This document shows, in pieces, positions 62,197-64,000 of a stretch of 64,000 bases of DNA (positions are counted from its first letter, which is position 1; every line of letters begins with the position of its first letter). The stretch lies in NCBI RefSeq assembly GCF_003096675.1, contig NZ_QEKW01000003.1, positions 1-64,000 on the forward strand, in the 5' to 3' direction. The position numbers and the translations under genes are program-made. The notes beneath the pieces are model-generated. The model ran no database searches, was not told the origin of the DNA, and saw only the letters and a list, made by a program, of their open reading frames with translations. The DNA is from Actinomycetospora cinnamomea. GTDB lineage: Bacteria; Actinomycetota; Actinomycetes; Mycobacteriales; Pseudonocardiaceae.

Positions 62197-63594
62197 TCAG
62201 GCGGACCGGGCGCAGCGGAAGCCGGAGAAGATCTGCCGGCGGATCGGCAGGTCCCAGTTGCGGAACGTCGTGCGGGCGTTGGGGGTGCCGACGCCGAACG
62301 ACGACCCGCGCAGCATCCGGAAGTCGCCGCCGAAGAACACCTCGGAGTACTCCTTGTACGGGAACGGCTCGAACCCCGGGTAACCCTCGAACCCGGAGTC
62401 GCACCACTCCCACACGTCGCCGACGAGCTGGTGCACGCCCAGCGGCGACGCGCCGGCCGGGTAGGCGCCGACCGGAGCGGGCTGCAGGTGACGCTGGTCG
62501 AGGTTGGCGCGCTCGGGAGTGGGGTCCTCGTCGCCCCACGGGAAGCGCCGGGTGGTGCCCGTGGCGTGGTCGTAGCGGGCCGCGAACTCCCACTCGGCCT
62601 CGGTGGGCAGGCGCTTGCCCGCCCACGCCGCGTAGGCCGCCGCCTCCCCGAAGCTCACGTGCAGCACCGGCTGGTCGGCCGGGATCTCCTCGCGCACCCC
62701 GAACGACGTCCGGTACCAGCGCCCGTCCGCGCGCTCCCAGCTCATCGGCGCGGTCCAGCCCTCGGCCCGGATGTGCTCCCACCCCTCGGGCGACCACCAG
62801 CGCGGGTCGTCGTACCCGCCGGCGTCGACGAACCGGGCGTACTCGGCGTTGGTCACCGGCGCCGCGTCGAGCCAGAAGTCGGCGACGCGCACGGGGTGCG
62901 CGGGCTTCTCGTTGTCCAGCGCGAAGGGCTCGCTGGACGTGCCCATCAGGAACTCCGCGCCGGGGTGGAACACCTCCGTGCCGGGCAGGCCGCGGACGAC
63001 GGACGGCGGCGGCGGGTCGGCGTGCAGCACCGGCGCTCCGGCGCGGAGCTGGTGGGTGGCGAGCATCGTCTCCACGTGCTGCTGCTCGTGCTGGACGATC
63101 ATGCCGAACAGGAAGCCGCCGGCGAGCGTGCGGCGCTCGTCGAACGACGTCGCGTCGAGGTGGGCCAGCGCCCGCTCGCGCACGCGGTCGCCGTACACCC
63201 GCGCCTCGTCCGGATCGAGCAGCGGCAGCGCGGGCCGGCCGGCGCGCGGGTTGGTGAACGCGTCGTAGAGGTGGTCGACGTCCTCGCGCACGCCGTCGAC
63301 CAGGTCGGTGTCGGCCGCCCCGCGGCGCACCAGCCAGAAGTCCTCCATGTTCGCGATGTGCGCGACGTCCCAGTGGAACGGCGACATCAGCGGCGAGTGC
63401 TGGCGGGTGAAGTCGGCGTCGTCGGGGTCGAAGACGTCGTGGGTCAGCGCGCGGGTGCGGGCCCGGGCGGCCGCGAGCTCGGCGGCGAGGCGGCGACGGA
63501 GCGCGGCCCGTTCGGTGCCGCCGGGGCCGGTGCACGTGCTGGGGTCGGTGCTGGGGTCGGTGCTGGGGTCGGTGCTGGGGTCGGTGGCGGTCAC
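62197..63594 (-). CDS. egtB: Hercynine oxygenase EgtB (sulfoxide synthase)
   Basis: A 465-residue iron enzyme that joins hercynine and gamma-glutamylcysteine with O2 to form the sulfoxide. The DinB-like N-terminal half has the iron histidines in SPFHWDVAHIANMEDFW and QHEQQHVETML; the C-terminal FGE-sulfatase domain includes GTEVFHPGAEFLMGT, KRLPTEAEWEFAARYD and LVGDVWEWCDS. Residues 4-20 are four (S)TDP repeats from a 12-bp tandem repeat, beyond the usual start. GTG 63594 overlaps the egtA stop by 4 bp; a later start is possible if the repeats are leader. Confidence 0.95.
   Translation of the reverse strand: MTATDPSTDPSTDPSTDPSTCTGPGGTERAALRRRLAAELAAARARTRALTHDVFDPDDADFTRQHSPLMSPFHWDVAHIANMEDFWLVRRGAADTDLVDGVREDVDHLYDAFTNPRAGRPALPLLDPDEARVYGDRVRERALAHLDATSFDERRTLAGGFLFGMIVQHEQQHVETMLATHQLRAGAPVLHADPPPPSVVRGLPGTEVFHPGAEFLMGTSSEPFALDNEKPAHPVRVADFWLDAAPVTNAEYARFVDAGGYDDPRWWSPEGWEHIRAEGWTAPMSWERADGRWYRTSFGVREEIPADQPVLHVSFGEAAAYAAWAGKRLPTEAEWEFAARYDHATGTTRRFPWGDEDPTPERANLDQRHLQPAPVGAYPAGASPLGVHQLVGDVWEWCDSGFEGYPGFEPFPYKEYSEVFFGGDFRMLRGSSFGVGTPNARTTFRNWDLPIRRQIFSGFRCARSA
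63538..63585. repeat. Four perfect 12-bp tandem repeats in the 5' end of egtB
   Basis: The unit GCTGGGGTCGGT is repeated four times without error, encoding DPST on the minus strand. The unit length is a multiple of three, so copy number can change without frame loss. Confidence 0.85.
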
Positions 63595-64000
63595 GGTCGC
63601 TCACCTCCGGGTCGGGGGGCCGGTGACGGCTCGGTGTCGTCGGGATCGGGGGGCAGCTGGGTCTCGGCCTCGTCGAGGGGCTCGTCGGCCGGGCAGCGCC
63701 CGCGCAGGACGCGCCTGCTGATCACCCGTTCGACGAGTTCGCGGACGTCGTCGTCGAGGTCGGCGAACGCCGGCCCGGCCAGGGTGCGGTGGGCCTGGGT
63801 GAAGACCTCACCGGCGGCGCGGCGCAGCACCCGGTCGGCGAGCCCGTGGCGCGCCGCGGCGGTCCAGCGGCCGACCGCGGGCTCGGCGGCGGCGCGCGCC
63901 CGGGCGACGGTGTCGGCGTCGGACATCAGCGCGGCCACCACCACCAGCGGCACGACCCACTCGTCGCCGGCCTGCTGGTCGAGGTAGCGCACCTCGAGGT
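63591..64000 (-). CDS. egtA: Glutamate-cysteine ligase EgtA, C-terminal part (cut by window end)
   Basis: The last 136 or so residues of EgtA, which makes gamma-glutamylcysteine for EgtB. YLDQQAGDEWVVPLVVVAALMSD is the family's LDaqp...VPvavtaaLldD region. The tail (PPDPDDTEPSPAPRP) is acidic and disordered. The true start is beyond 64000; a GTG at 63992 is internal. It overlaps egtB by 4 bp, giving the order egtA-B-C-D as in mycobacteria. Confidence 0.88.
   Translation of the reverse strand, partial: LEVRYLDQQAGDEWVVPLVVVAALMSDADTVARARAAAEPAVGRWTAAARHGLADRVLRRAAGEVFTQAHRTLAGPAFADLDDDVRELVERVISRRVLRGRCPADEPLDEAETQLPPDPDDTEPSPAPRPGGERP

Noticed and set aside
63538-63585. CRISPR-like array
   Set aside because: Units are 12 bp, contiguous, without spacers, and translated as DPST repeats.

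Overview
The window is high-GC actinobacterial chromosome with dense genes, many GTG starts and many 4-bp stop/start overlaps. The family repertoire (XRE/DUF5753 with DUF397, DUF574 methyltransferase, BTAD regulator, ergothioneine genes) and two blocks that match Mycobacterium tuberculosis gene order suggest a member of the Pseudonocardiaceae or a close relative. This placement is inferred from gene content. I saw no rRNA, tRNA, CRISPR array, transposase or phage gene.

Layout. 96-4228: acetyltransferase, MFS transporter, a CopD-CtaG fusion and a small membrane protein. 4389-12830: RDD and SpoIIM genes, then DUF58, MoxR, DUF4350, DUF4129 and a multi-span membrane protein, equivalent to Rv3689-Rv3695, with an AraC/VOC cassette inserted. 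12944-18889: glycolipid-binding-fold protein, TVP38/TMEM64 protein, a BTAD regulator fused to an alpha/beta hydrolase, a divergent alpha/beta hydrolase fused to a MurG-like glycosyltransferase, and a methyltransferase. 19029-26227: lipoproteins, a CrtU-like FAD enzyme, succinate-semialdehyde dehydrogenase, a DUF3616 protein and a pair of PH-domain membrane proteins. 26329-31453: hydrolase, an atypical glutamyl-tRNA synthetase, an SPFH/NfeD pair and DUF3097. 31741-35279: hypothetical protein, FmdB-type zinc ribbon, and a transhydrogenase/lactonase operon that could feed 4-hydroxybutyrate to the semialdehyde dehydrogenase.

35424-46133 repeats the mycobacterial acn-ripA-moxR1-DUF58-VWA-mabA-inhA-hemZ order: ferrochelatase, InhA, MabA, VWA, DUF58, MoxR, RipA-like endopeptidase and divergent aconitase. 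46310-52980: class I aldolase, HAD phosphatase, choline-to-betaine operon (betB-betA) and two methyltransferases. 53174-60329: XRE/DUF397 pair, three tandem roadblock-like genes, a NarL-type two-component system and a divergent membrane/cupin operon. 60338-64000: ergothioneine cluster egtD, egtC, egtB and the 3' end of egtA.

Two features run through the window. Long, nearly perfect palindromes mark many 3' ends, and one of them also sits in frame inside egtC as an exact copy of the palindrome after the CrtU-like gene. Many genes have a -10-like hexamer 6-8 nt before the start codon, which suggests leaderless transcripts. Leading candidates for new biology are the palindrome inside egtC, the three-roadblock operon without its usual GTPase, and the facing pair of hydrolase-fused proteins at 14197-18122.
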